A stretch of 64,000 nt of DNA. It comes from GAS188 sp963794475 (GTDB lineage: Bacteria > Pseudomonadota > Alphaproteobacteria > Rhizobiales > Beijerinckiaceae). The notes below the pieces were generated by a model that ran no database searches, was not told the origin of the DNA, and worked only from the letters and a program-made list of their open reading frames with translations. Below are positions 9,200 through 18,220 of the stretch, in pieces. The DNA lies in the NCBI GenBank assembly GCA_963794475.1, contig CAWCDW010000005.1:62001-126000 (forward strand), in the 5' to 3' direction. Position 1 is the first letter of the stretch. Every line of letters begins with the position of its first letter. The translations under genes were made by a program, and so were the position numbers.

Positions 9200-10126
9200 T
9201 CAGCGCAAGGCTGACGCCACCAGAGGCGGCGGGACGCGAACGCGCGAAGTCATCCGCGCAGAGAGCAAAAGGCCGGCGAAACCAATCGCGAGCCCTGCCG
9301 CGACATCGGCGATGTAATGGCCCCCGACCGGCACGGTCGACGTCACGACGATTGCGTTGAGGATAATCGCCACGACGCCGATGAAGCGCACCGGCGCGAG
9401 GGCCCAGGCGGTCAGGACGGCGAGCACGCAATGGAAGGAAGGGAAGGTCACCACGCCTTCCATCCTGGCGAGATCGAAATCGGTGAAGCGGCCTTGGCGC
9501 AAGGCGGCGAAATCGGGGATGAAGGATTTTCCGCCAAATCCGAGGCGTGCGAAGAGCTCGCCATCGATGCGGTAGCTCGGAATGGGCCCGAACGCCGGCG
9601 CCAAGGCGAAGAGCAGGATCGTGCAGAGGAGCGTGACCGGAAGGAGCGACAAATAAACGGCAAGCCGCTCGTGCCGATCCGTGAAGCCGAGCACCAAAAT
9701 CGTGATCGGGATCTGGGGGAGCGAGGTCAGATATGCGAGCGTGAGGCAGGTATTCACGGACGGATTCGCGGTCATTGCATCGACGAGCGCTCGCCAATCG
9801 ATGCCGATCAGGTGCTCGAAAGCCATGAATATTTCATCGCGCGGCGCGGCGCCGGTCGCGGCCGCGGGATAGGTGAGCACGCCTGTCGTCGCCGCGAAGG
9901 CGAGGATGAAGGCCGTCGCGGCCGTCACCACGGCAAGCCGCCGGTCCGGCCTGATGCGCAGATAGAAAAAGCTTGCGGCAAGAAAGAACGCGATCAGCGC
10001 GATGGTAAGCGCGATCCGTCCGCCCTCGATGGTGACGCCGAGCCCGAGAAGGTCCGCATAAGCGGCCGCTCCCGTGATCGCGAGAAGGAGCCAGGACGTC
10101 CGTGCGGGAAAATCGAAGACCGACAT
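9200..10126 (-). CDS. PAP2-family membrane phosphatase
   Basis: A 308-residue polytopic membrane protein of the PAP2/AUR1-like type, with about six or seven hydrophobic segments starting at SWLLLAITGAAAYADLL. The phosphatase motifs are FPSFHCVLAVL (SxH-type) and PVGGHYIADVAAG (with the nucleophile-region His), both in the C-terminal third. It likely dephosphorylates a lipid phosphate at the inner membrane; the substrate is unknown. It stands alone on this strand, convergent with aminopeptidase P and divergent from the degraded DUF1932 gene. Confidence 0.85.
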   Translation of the reverse strand: MSVFDFPARTSWLLLAITGAAAYADLLGLGVTIEGGRIALTIALIAFFLAASFFYLRIRPDRRLAVVTAATAFILAFAATTGVLTYPAAATGAAPRDEIFMAFEHLIGIDWRALVDAMTANPSVNTCLTLAYLTSLPQIPITILVLGFTDRHERLAVYLSLLPVTLLCTILLFALAPAFGPIPSYRIDGELFARLGFGGKSFIPDFAALRQGRFTDFDLARMEGVVTFPSFHCVLAVLTAWALAPVRFIGVVAIILNAIVVTSTVPVGGHYIADVAAGLAIGFAGLLLSARMTSRVRVPPPLVASALR

Positions 10127-10225
10127 GATGCTGACCTACTCGCCACCGGTTAATTCGCTCTTGCGGAAAAAGATGGAACGCTAGCTTTGCCGCGGCGTAA
10201 GCCGCTCGGGACTCGCCGGCGTTTG

Positions 10226-10639
10226 TTACTTTGTCCTGCGGGCATCACCGAGGGTTTGTCGGGGCTCGGGCGGCCACGCTCCTCGCGGCAAGCCGGGATG
10301 GCGCCGCGGCGGCGCTGCGCGCCGAGCTTTCAAGAAAGCCAGCACGCGCTTTTGGCGCGTTTCGCAAGAGCGCTTCCGCAAATGTATGCGAAGGCCTATC
10401 GCTGGGTCGCCGGGATGGAAGAGAACGCCAAGTTCGTCGGCGAGGACGAGGCAGGCGCCACGATGCTTTGGGGCTTGGCGCGGTTTTACGAGCGGCTCGC
10501 CGCCGATCATCGCGGCGGAAAGGGCGAGATCGACGCCATCGAGGCGTCTCTCTCGCCCGCGCAGCGCGCACCCGAAGCTTCGGCGAAGCTTGCCGAAATT
10601 CGAGGGCGCGCTGATCGTCTTTGGAAGTTGCGGGATTAG
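10226..10639 (+). pseudogene. Remnant of a DUF1932 6-phosphogluconate-dehydrogenase-like protein
   Basis: Only the C-terminal DUF1932 half survives. Recognisable pieces are PAGITEGLSGLG (from 10226), then RAATLLAASRDGAAAALRAELS in the next frame (about 10267-10330), then ESQHALLARFARALPQMYAKAY and RWVAGMEENAKFVG back in the first frame to the stop at 10639. A one-base loss near 10270 and a one-base gain near 10330 therefore compensate each other, leaving an open frame that is scrambled in the middle. The N-terminal NAD-binding Rossmann domain expected upstream is absent; the divergent PAP2 gene begins 100 bases away. The family assignment is from memory of the DUF1932 pattern around KAYRWVAEMEE. 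Confidence 0.65.
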
Positions 10640-10670
10640 GCCAAGCGCCTCGCAAAGCGTGCGGATCGGC

Positions 10671-11021
10671 TCAATCCTTTACGGTGTCCACCCGCACGCG
10701 GGCGAGGCCCTGGTTGCGGAAGGCGAGAATTTGCGCCGCATGCGAAGAGACATCGATCACGCGCCCGCGAACGAAAGGCCCACGGTCGTTCACGACAAGG
10801 ACGGCCGAGCGTCCATTCTCCAGATTGGTGACCTTGACGGGTGTGCCGAAGGGCAATGTCCTGTGCGCCGCGGTGAGGCCGGTCGAGTGGAAGCTCGCCC
10901 CGCTTGCCGTCTTGTTGCCGGAGTAAGCCGAATAATAAGAGGCCTTTCCGATCCAGCTTCCCGCGTCGGCGGCCGCGGGGACAACACACGCGGCAAAAGC
11001 AACGGCCATCATTTTCTGCAT
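10671..11021 (-). CDS. Short exported RlpA-like double-psi beta-barrel protein
   Basis: A 116-residue periplasmic protein with a signal peptide (MQKMMAVAFAACVVPAAADA) followed directly by a single RlpA-like domain. Conserved stretches are ASYYSAYSGNKTASG, LTAAHRTLPFGTPVKVTN and VVNDRGPFVRGRVIDVS, including the catalytic Asp of NDRGP. Proteins of this fold act as peptidoglycan lytic transglycosylases. It lacks the lipoprotein Cys and long Pro/Ala tail of the full-size rlpA at 53.5-54.8 kb. I use the ATG at 11021, with AGGA at a suitable distance. It is divergent from the denD-like gene across 217 bases. Confidence 0.88.
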   Translation of the reverse strand: MQKMMAVAFAACVVPAAADAGSWIGKASYYSAYSGNKTASGASFHSTGLTAAHRTLPFGTPVKVTNLENGRSAVLVVNDRGPFVRGRVIDVSSHAAQILAFRNQGLARVRVDTVKD

Positions 11022-11238
11022 CAAGTCGGATCCTTGCTGGTTTGAGGGGAATTTGCCCGCTACCCAGCCCGGACGCGGGCGACCTTGCGTTCCACTGTGG
11101 CTAAACTGAGAGCATTTCGCGAAAATTGCATGAACTCGATGGGCGTTATCGCTCAGTCATGCGCAAGTCGCATGAGCCCGAGCGCTTGACCGCGAGCCCG
11201 CGATTTCGCAGATGCGAAGCAGAAGCGGAGGAAGTGTG

Positions 11239-12220
11239 ATGCATGTTCTCGTGACCGGCGCGGCCGGAATGATCGGTCGCAAGTTCGTGGAGCGGGTGGC
11301 TCGCGACGGCCGAATCGGCAAGACGCCTGTGGAGCGGATGACCTTGACCGATGTGGTGGCGCCCACGCCTCCGACGGCGCCCTTCAAGGTGGAAGCGCGT
11401 GCCGATGATATCGCGGCCTCCGACGTCGCCGAAGCGCTGGTGAAGGATCGCCCGGCGCTGATCCTGCACCTCGCCGCCATCGTCTCGGGCGAGGCCGAGA
11501 GCGATTTCGAGAAGGGCTATCGCGTCAATCTCGATGGCACGCGCCATCTTCTCGAGGCGGTGCGTAAGAACGGCGGGCTACAAGCCCCGCTTCGTCTTCG
11601 CCTCCTCGATCGCGGTGTTCGGCGCGCCCTTTCCGGAAAGCATCCCGGACGAATTCCACCTCACTCCGCTCACGAGCTACGGCACGCAGAAGGCGATCGG
11701 GGAGCTCCTGCTCGCCGACTACACACGACGGGGCTTCCTCGACGGCGTGGGCTTGCGCTTTCCGACGATTTGCGTGCGTCCCGGCGCGCCGAACAAGGCC
11801 GCCTCGGGGTTCTTCTCGAACATCATCCGCGAGCCGCTCGCCGGCGAGGAGGTGGTGCTCCCGGTGCCGGAGAGCGTGCGGCACACGCATGCGTCGCCGC
11901 GCGCCGCGGTGAATTTCCTGGTGCATGCCGCGAGCATGGACACGAGCGCCATCGGACCTCGCCGCTCGCTTTCCATGCCGGGCGTCTGCGTCACGGTCGG
12001 CGAGCAGATCGCGGCGCTCGAGCGCGTCGCCGGGGCGAAGGCCGTGAAGCTCATTCGCCGCGAGCCCGACCCCGTGATCACCCGCATCGTGTCAGGTTGG
12101 CCCGAGCGCTTCGACCCCATCCGCGCCGTAAAGCTCGGCTTTGCGGCCGAGAGCTCATTCGACGAAATCGTCCGCGCTCATGTCGAGGACGAGCTTGGCG
12201 GCAAGGTCGCCGGAGCCTGA
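11239..12220 (+). pseudogene. DenD-like NAD-dependent epimerase/dehydratase, frame broken by +1 base
   Basis: An extended short-chain dehydrogenase that resembles D-erythronate dehydrogenase (DenD). The Rossmann motif VLVTGAAGMIGR and the HLAAIVSGEAESDFE segment are in one frame up to VRKNGG. The SSIAVFG segment, the catalytic LTSYGTQKAIGE (Tyr-x3-Lys) and GLRFPTICVRPG are in the next frame to the stop at 12220. A single extra G in GGCGGG (11572-11577) accounts for the break; without it the protein would be about 326 residues, full length. The start at 11239 has GGAGGA seven bases upstream. Everything else looks intact, so a sequencing error is as likely as a real mutation. No other erythronate-pathway genes are nearby. 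Confidence 0.8.
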
Positions 12221-12257
12221 GCCATGTGCCGGTCTTAGAAGGTCGCGGAAATCTTGC

Positions 12258-14168
12258 CTACGGCGCCTCGGCGCCGCCGCGCACCGCGCTGCGGGCGGCC
12301 GCCTCGTCGATCGATGTGCCGAGATCGGTTTGCAGCTTTTGCACATAAGCCTGGGTGATGTCGTCCTCGAGCGCCGTCTCGAGGCGCGGCAAGAGCGCGG
12401 CGGCCTGGCTCGGATCGGCCGGCGGCAGCGTCGCCGATTTCACCTTGAAGACGATGCGGCCAAGCCCGTCGGCGGCGAGCGCATAACCGGCGCCGCCCGA
12501 TTTTACGCCGAAGATCGCGTTCACGGCCGCGGGCGAAAGGCCGGCAGGCGCCGAGGAGCGGGTGATGCCCTCGACGCTGTTCACCTCGAGCTTGTTCTCG
12601 GCGGCGATCTCCGTGATCGGGGTGCCGCTCTCCATGCGCTTGACGAAATCGGCGGCCTTCTTCGCGAGCGCCACGGAACGCTGGTCGTCCGTCCAGGCTT
12701 TCACCACCTCGTCCTTGACTTCGGCGATTGGCCGGTCGTGCGCCCGCTCGATATTCGTCACGTCGTACCACAAATATCCGCCGTCACGCAGCGAGACCGC
12801 GTCATTGTCCCCGCCGACCTCCGCTTGGAACGCTGCCCGCAAGACCAGGTCCTTGTCGGGGATGCCGGCGACCGGCTTGCCGTCCTTGCCATTGCCCGAG
12901 GCGTCGACGGCGTCGATCTTCACCACCGGAAGGTCGAGCGCGGTGGCAATCTCGGCGACCGGTTTTGCCGAGGCGCGCTGATCCTCGATCTTATCGCGCA
13001 AATCCCGCAGGCTCGTCTTAGCCTGATTCGTGGCGATCTCGACGCGCAGCAAAGCCAGCACCTCCTCGAAAGGCTTGACGCTCGCGGGTTCGATCATCGT
13101 GACTTGCAAGATCACCGGACCGAATTTCGTATCGACCACGCCCGAGGGCACCCCTTGCGCGAGCGCAAAGGCCGCGTCCGCGAGTTTCGGGTCGTCGAGC
13201 GCGTCCTTGGTCGTGGTGCCGAGCGACAAATCTTCGCCCGAAAGGCCTCGTGCGGCGGCGACCTCGTCGAAACTCGCTCCGGCGGCGAGCTTCGTTGCAT
13301 CCGCCTGTGCCTCGGCCTCGCTCTTGTAAGGGATGCGCTCGATGCTTCGCTTCTCGACCGTCGTGAAACGCGAAGCCTTTTCCTTCTCATATTCGGCGCG
13401 CGCCTCGCTCTCGGAAATGGTGTCGGGCCGGGCGAGCGCCTTCGGATCGACGGCGAGCAGAACCAGCGAACGATATTCGGGGGAGGCGAACTCGGGTTTC
13501 CGCCCCTCGTAGAAAGCGCTGAGCGCGGCATCGTCCGGGGTTGCGATCTCGCCGGCGGCGGAAGGCGGGAGGACGATGTCGTCGACCGAGCGCGTCTCGG
13601 CGCCGAAGCGACGCAGCGCATCCAGCATCATCGATGGGATCGGCGGATTGCCGGCGATCGCCTCCCCGAGCTGGCGGCGCAGATAGAGCCCGCGCTGCTC
13701 GCGCAAAAAGCTCTCCTGCGTGAAGCCGCTTTGGCGCAGCGCCTCGCTGAAGCGCGCCGGATCGAAATTTCCGTCTGGCCCCTTGAAAATCGGGTCGGAA
13801 AGCACAGCCCGGGTGATGGTGGCGTCTGAAAGCGCAAGCCCGAGCTGGCCCGCCTTCTGGTCGAGCGCCGCGTCCGCGACGAGGCCCGAAAGCACCTGCC
13901 GATCGAGCCCCACCGCCAGGGCCTCGGCTGTCGTGACATTGCGCCGCGCTTGGCTCGACAAGCGCTGCAACTCGCTCTGGAAGGCATCGCGATAGGCGAG
14001 CGTCGTGATGTCGCGCGAGCCGGTGCTCGCCACCACCTCCCGGTGGGTGATGCGAAAAATATCTCCGATCCCCCAGATCCCGAAGCTCAGGATCAGGAAG
14101 CCGAACATCACCGTGACGATGATCTTGCCGAGCCAGCCCTGCTGGGCCTTGCGCATTCCGCTGAGCAT
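12258..14168 (-). CDS. ppiD: PpiD-like membrane-anchored periplasmic folding factor
   Basis: A 636-residue SurA-N/parvulin-like protein. A single transmembrane anchor (GWLGKIIVTVMFGFLILSF) near the N-terminus is followed by a SurA-type N-terminal domain (residues about 40-170, with QLGEAIAGNPPIPSMMLD) and a parvulin-like region (about 260-370). PpiD assists folding of outer-membrane and periplasmic proteins at the Sec exit. I start at 14168 (MLSGMRKAQQGW) because AGGAA lies 10 bases upstream and this matches PpiD N-termini; the frame extends further upstream but with no family resemblance. It is convergent with the denD-like gene and divergent from glyA across 233 bases. Confidence 0.9.
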   Translation of the reverse strand: MLSGMRKAQQGWLGKIIVTVMFGFLILSFGIWGIGDIFRITHREVVASTGSRDITTLAYRDAFQSELQRLSSQARRNVTTAEALAVGLDRQVLSGLVADAALDQKAGQLGLALSDATITRAVLSDPIFKGPDGNFDPARFSEALRQSGFTQESFLREQRGLYLRRQLGEAIAGNPPIPSMMLDALRRFGAETRSVDDIVLPPSAAGEIATPDDAALSAFYEGRKPEFASPEYRSLVLLAVDPKALARPDTISESEARAEYEKEKASRFTTVEKRSIERIPYKSEAEAQADATKLAAGASFDEVAAARGLSGEDLSLGTTTKDALDDPKLADAAFALAQGVPSGVVDTKFGPVILQVTMIEPASVKPFEEVLALLRVEIATNQAKTSLRDLRDKIEDQRASAKPVAEIATALDLPVVKIDAVDASGNGKDGKPVAGIPDKDLVLRAAFQAEVGGDNDAVSLRDGGYLWYDVTNIERAHDRPIAEVKDEVVKAWTDDQRSVALAKKAADFVKRMESGTPITEIAAENKLEVNSVEGITRSSAPAGLSPAAVNAIFGVKSGGAGYALAADGLGRIVFKVKSATLPPADPSQAAALLPRLETALEDDITQAYVQKLQTDLGTSIDEAAARSAVRGGAEAP

Positions 14169-14401
14169 CGATGAATTGTTCCTGGCCTCGAATAGTCGAA
14201 TGGCTACGTGCCGCTGAACGCCCCGCATTCGTCTTGCGGGGCAAGCGCATCGGACAAGCATCTATAGGAGCGCGGCCGAAAGTGGGCAACGGGCCAAGGT
14301 GGCTCGACCCGCCATCCGCTCGTCCGATGTCCGACGGGAAAGCATTGCTTGGCCGCGAGACCCTCACATGTTATCGGGACGCTCCATTTCAAGACAGGCG
14401 G

Positions 14402-15721
14402 ATGAGACCGGACATGACCGCGCAGCGCAAGGAATTCGCCGTCCCGCGTTCGAACAGTTTCTTCTCTGCCCCGCTCGCGACGGTCGACCCCGAAATCGCC
14501 GGTGCGATCGACCTCGAGCTTCAGCGCCAGCGTGACGAGATCGAGCTCATCGCCTCCGAGAATATCGTGTCGCGCGCCGTGCTCGAGGCGCAAGGCTCGG
14601 TCATGACCAACAAATACGCGGAGGGCTATCCGGGGCGACGCTATTACGGCGGATGCCAATTCGTCGACATCGCGGAAAATCTTGCGATCGAGCGCGCCTG
14701 CGAATTATTCGGCTGCGGCTTCGCCAATGTGCAGCCGAACTCGGGAAGCCAAGCCAATCAAGGCGTATTCCTCGCGCTGATGAAGCCTGGCGACACGTTC
14801 ATGGGGCTCGACCTCAACGCCGGCGGCCACCTCACCCATGGCTCCCCCGTCAATATGTCGGGACGCTGGTTCAAGGTGGTCAGCTATGGGGTGCGCGCCG
14901 GCGACAACCGCATCGACATGGACGCGGTGGAGCGGCTGGCGCAAGAAAACAAGCCGAAGCTCGTCATCGCTGGCGGTTCGGCCTACGCCCGCCATTTCGA
15001 TTTTGCGCGGTTTCGCGCGATTGCGGACGCGGTCGGGGCCTTCTTCATGGTCGACATGGCGCATTTTGCCGGGCTCGTCGCCGGAGGCGCGCATCCGAAT
15101 CCCTTCCCGCATGCCCATGTCGTGACCACGACGACGCATAAGACGCTCCGCGGACCGCGCGGCGGGATGATCCTCACCAATGAGGCCGAGATCGCTAAGA
15201 AGGTGAATTCGGCGATCTTTCCGGGCTTGCAGGGCGGGCCGCTGATGCATGCAATCGCCGCCAAGGCGACGGCCTTTTTTGAAGCGCTTCAGCCGGAGTT
15301 CAAGCTTTACGCGAAAGCCGTGGTGGAAAACTGTAAAATACTTGGAGAAACTCTCAAATCGAGAGGTTATCAGCTCGTCACCGACGGCACGGATAATCAC
15401 CTTTTGCTCGTCGATTTGCGGTCCCATTCCCTCACCGGCAAGGCGGCGGAATCGGCTTTGTCGCGCGCCCACCTCACCTGCAACAAGAACGGCGTGCCCT
15501 TCGACCCGCAAAAACCCATGATCACCTCCGGGATCAGGCTCGGAACCCCTGCCGGCACCTCGCGTGGCTTCGGGGCGGCCGAATTCGAGGAGATCGGCAA
15601 GATGATCGCCGATGTGCTCGACGGCTTGCGCGAGCGCGGGGAGGAGGGCAATGGCGCAGTCGAGGCCGCCGTCAAGGAACGCGCCTTCGCGCTTACGCGC
15701 CGTTTTCCCATCTATACGTGA
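14402..15721 (+). CDS. glyA: Serine hydroxymethyltransferase
   Basis: A PLP enzyme that interconverts serine and glycine and charges tetrahydrofolate with a one-carbon unit in the cytosol. About 440 residues, with hallmarks in order: ELIASENIVSRAVLEAQGS, NKYAEGYPGRRYYGGC, NVQPNSGSQAN, DMAHFAGLVA, and TTTTHKTLRGPRGG, where Lys247 forms the Schiff base. The C-terminal PMITSGIRLGTPAGTSRGF is also classical. The start could be 14402 or 14414; both are upstream of the conserved core. It heads the glyA-nrdR-rib block, with 120 bases before nrdR. Confidence 0.96.
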   Translation: MRPDMTAQRKEFAVPRSNSFFSAPLATVDPEIAGAIDLELQRQRDEIELIASENIVSRAVLEAQGSVMTNKYAEGYPGRRYYGGCQFVDIAENLAIERACELFGCGFANVQPNSGSQANQGVFLALMKPGDTFMGLDLNAGGHLTHGSPVNMSGRWFKVVSYGVRAGDNRIDMDAVERLAQENKPKLVIAGGSAYARHFDFARFRAIADAVGAFFMVDMAHFAGLVAGGAHPNPFPHAHVVTTTTHKTLRGPRGGMILTNEAEIAKKVNSAIFPGLQGGPLMHAIAAKATAFFEALQPEFKLYAKAVVENCKILGETLKSRGYQLVTDGTDNHLLLVDLRSHSLTGKAAESALSRAHLTCNKNGVPFDPQKPMITSGIRLGTPAGTSRGFGAAEFEEIGKMIADVLDGLRERGEEGNGAVEAAVKERAFALTRRFPIYT

Positions 15722-15841
15722 GGCATAAGCGGGTGGATGGCGTTGGCGCTCGGATGTCATGGGTGATTTGATCGTTGATCTTGGCCGAAGAGCGCGCCAG
15801 CTTTTCGTCATCCGAGCCTGAACCGGGAGCAGCGAAGTTTC

Positions 15842-16327
15842 ATGCGCTGTCCATATTGCGGTGGCCTCGACACGCAGGTGAAGGATTCGCGGCCGTCCGA
15901 TGACAGCGCCGCGATCAGGCGCCGGCGGGTCTGTCCGGCCTGCGGCGGACGGTTCACAACCTTCGAGCGGGTCCAGCTTCGCGAGCTCATGGTGATCAAG
16001 CACAATGGTGCGCACGAACCATTCGATCGCGACAAGCTCATGCGCTCGCTCGAGATCGCCTTGCGCAAACGGCCGGTCGAGAGCGAGGCGATCGAGCGCA
16101 TGGTGAACGGCATCGTGCGCCAGCTCGAGAGCTCGGGGGAAAGCGAGGTCACGAGCGAGACGATCGGCGCATTGGTCATGAACGGCCTGAAGGCGCTCGA
16201 CAGCGTCGCTTACGTGCGCTTCGCCTCGGTCTATCGCAATTTTCGCGAGACGCGCGATTTCGAGGAGCTCATCGGCGAGCTCGCCGCTGAAGCTGGCCCC
16301 CCGTCAGGAGCCGAGGGGGAATTGTGA
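15842..16327 (+). CDS. nrdR: Transcriptional repressor NrdR
   Basis: Represses ribonucleotide reductase genes by binding NrdR boxes in response to ATP/dATP. The 161-residue protein has an N-terminal zinc ribbon (MRCPYCGG and VCPACGGRFTTFER, four Cys at residues 3, 6, 31 and 34) followed by an ATP-cone (VIKHNGAHEPFDRDKLMRSL). Its place between glyA and ribD is the usual one. The stop overlaps the GTG start of ribD, so the two are coupled. No ribonucleotide reductase gene is in this window, so its targets lie elsewhere. Confidence 0.95.
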   Translation: MRCPYCGGLDTQVKDSRPSDDSAAIRRRRVCPACGGRFTTFERVQLRELMVIKHNGAHEPFDRDKLMRSLEIALRKRPVESEAIERMVNGIVRQLESSGESEVTSETIGALVMNGLKALDSVAYVRFASVYRNFRETRDFEELIGELAAEAGPPSGAEGEL

Positions 16328-17514
16328 GCGCAAAACCCCGTTCTCTCGCGCCTTGTCCCGAAGGGCGAGAGCGCCCGACGGATCGCGCCTTCATGCGCCA
16401 GGCTCTCGCGCTCGGGGAACGTCACCTCGGCCTCACGGCGCCCAACCCATCGGTCGGCGCCGTTCTCGTCGACGAGCTCGGGCCTCGACCGATCATTCTG
16501 GCGCGCGCCGTGACGGCGCCCGGCGGGCGCCCGCATGCCGAGAAGCTCGCGCTCGAAGCCGCAGGCCCGCGGGCGCGAGGAGCGAGCCTCTTCGTGACGC
16601 TCGAGCCTTGCGCACATCACGGGCGCACGCCGCCATGCGCCGACGCCGTGATCGCGGCGGGCATCGGACGTGTCGTCAGCGGGGTCGAAGATCCTGACCC
16701 GCGCGTCGGCGGCAAAGGCCTCGACAGGCTGCGCCACGCCGGCATCGAAGTCGTGACGGGCGTCCTCGCAGCCCAGTGCCGCGATCTGCATGCGGGACAT
16801 ATTCTGCGGGTCACGCAACGAAGGCCCAAGGTCACGCTCAAGCTCGCGATGACAGCCGACGGCTTCGCGGCCTCGGCCAACAAGACCCCGCTTCGCATCA
16901 CCGGCGCCAGCGCCAATGCGCAGACGCAGCTCATGCGCGCGCGCTCAGACGCGATCATGGTGGGTGTCGGCACCGTGCTCGCCGATGATCCCATGCTCAC
17001 GTGCCGCCTGCCGGGGCTCGAGGCCCGAAGCCCGATCCGCGTGGTGCTCGACAGCCGTCTTCGCACGCCGCCGAATGCCGTCGTCGCCACTTCGGCAGAC
17101 ATCTCCCCGACCTGGATCATCACCCGGGAAGATGCCTCGCATGACGCGCAAGCCCGGCTCGAAGCGCAAGGCGTGATCATTATTCGACTGCGCGTGCAAG
17201 AGCTGGATCGAAAGGGGTTGGAACGCGTGGACCTCGGGGAGGCCCTCCGGGAGCTTGGAGTCAGGGGGATCACGGGCGTCATGTGCGAAGGCGGGCCGAC
17301 GCTCGCCGAGGAGCTCGCGAAAGCGGATCTGATCGACGAATTCATTTCGGTTTCGTCTTCGCGCGAGCTCGGCCGGCCGGGGCTTCGCGCGATCGGCGCC
17401 TCGCTGGGCGAGGCGATTTCCAAAAATTTCATCGTCGCGGGCGAGCCGCAGGTATTCGGCGAGGATCGCATCACGCGCCATTCGAGAGTGCGAGCATGTT
17501 CACCGGCATCGTGA
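16324..17514 (+). CDS. ribD: Bifunctional riboflavin deaminase/reductase
   Basis: Catalyses steps two and three of riboflavin synthesis: deamination of the pyrimidine intermediate, then reduction of the ribosyl side chain. The N-terminal deaminase domain shows GAVLVDE, the zinc ligands in PGGRPHAEKLALE (HAE) and VTLEPCAHHGRTPPCADA (PCxxxGxxxxC type). The C-terminal reductase half includes TLKLAMTADGF and MCEGGPTLAEEL. The start is a GTG at 16324 inside the nrdR stop; the 3' end overlaps ribE by 19 bases. At 396 residues it is full length. Confidence 0.95.
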   Translation: MSAKPRSLAPCPEGRERPTDRAFMRQALALGERHLGLTAPNPSVGAVLVDELGPRPIILARAVTAPGGRPHAEKLALEAAGPRARGASLFVTLEPCAHHGRTPPCADAVIAAGIGRVVSGVEDPDPRVGGKGLDRLRHAGIEVVTGVLAAQCRDLHAGHILRVTQRRPKVTLKLAMTADGFAASANKTPLRITGASANAQTQLMRARSDAIMVGVGTVLADDPMLTCRLPGLEARSPIRVVLDSRLRTPPNAVVATSADISPTWIITREDASHDAQARLEAQGVIIIRLRVQELDRKGLERVDLGEALRELGVRGITGVMCEGGPTLAEELAKADLIDEFISVSSSRELGRPGLRAIGASLGEAISKNFIVAGEPQVFGEDRITRHSRVRACSPAS

Positions 17515-18176
17515 CGGATATCGGCGAGGTCGCCGAGATCAGCGGAAGAGAGGGCACGCTGAAGCGGCTTCGCCTTCATTCGCGTTACGCCGCCGAAAGC
17601 ATCGCGCTTGGCGCCTCGATCGCCTGCGCCGGGCCTTGCCTCACCGTCGTCGCGAAGGGAGAGCGGCCGGGCGGCTCCTGGTTCGAGGTGGAGGCGGCGG
17701 CGGAGACGCTCGCCCTGACGACGCTCGGCGAATGGACCGCGGGTACAAGGGTGAACCTCGAGCGCTCGCTCAAGATCGGCGATGAGCTCGGCGGCCATCT
17801 CGTCACTGGCCATATCGACGCGACGGCGCGGATCGTCGCGCGCGAGGACATCACGGCGAAGGATGATCCTTTCGGCGCGACGGCCCGCTTTCTCGTCGAT
17901 GTTCCCGCCGGCACCGCCCCTTTCATCGCGCGCAAAGGTTCCGTCGCGCTCGACGGAGTTTCGCTCACGGTGAATTCGATCGAGGGGACCACGCTATCCG
18001 TGCTCCTCATCCCGCACAGCCTCGACGCGACGACGTTCGGGGAACGCAGGGCCGGCGATCGGTTGAATCTCGAGGTCGATCTCATGGCCCGCTACGCGGC
18101 AAGGCTTGCCGAGACCAGGCTTACCGAGACGAGACCTGACGAGGCCAGACTTGCCGAGGCCAGGGCTGGGCGATAG
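17496..18176 (+). CDS. ribE: Riboflavin synthase alpha chain
   Basis: Joins two dimethylribityllumazine molecules to give riboflavin. The 226-residue protein has the typical duplicated lumazine-binding barrels: the first begins MFTGIVTDIGEVAEI, and the second begins near LVTGHIDATARIV with GVSLTVNSIEG. The ATG at 17496 lies within the 3' end of ribD, giving tight coupling. The C-terminus carries an unusual tail of four five-residue repeats (RLAET, RLTET, RPDEA, RLAEA), which is not part of the conserved enzyme. The name ribC is also used for this gene in some species. Confidence 0.95.
   Translation: MFTGIVTDIGEVAEISGREGTLKRLRLHSRYAAESIALGASIACAGPCLTVVAKGERPGGSWFEVEAAAETLALTTLGEWTAGTRVNLERSLKIGDELGGHLVTGHIDATARIVAREDITAKDDPFGATARFLVDVPAGTAPFIARKGSVALDGVSLTVNSIEGTTLSVLLIPHSLDATTFGERRAGDRLNLEVDLMARYAARLAETRLTETRPDEARLAEARAGR
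18102..18161 (+). repeat. Four 15-base tandem repeats in the ribE tail
   Basis: Four in-frame imperfect copies of a 15-base unit (consensus AGGCTTGCCGAGRCC) lie at 18102, 18117, 18132 and 18147. They encode RLAET, RLTET, RPDEA and RLAEA at the very C-terminus of riboflavin synthase, just before the stop. The pattern suggests slippage-driven expansion of a charged helical tail. Confidence 0.85.
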
Positions 18177-18220
18177 GTAGGTCCGCCACTCCAACAGGTC
18201 GAACGACCGGCGGTGATCGG

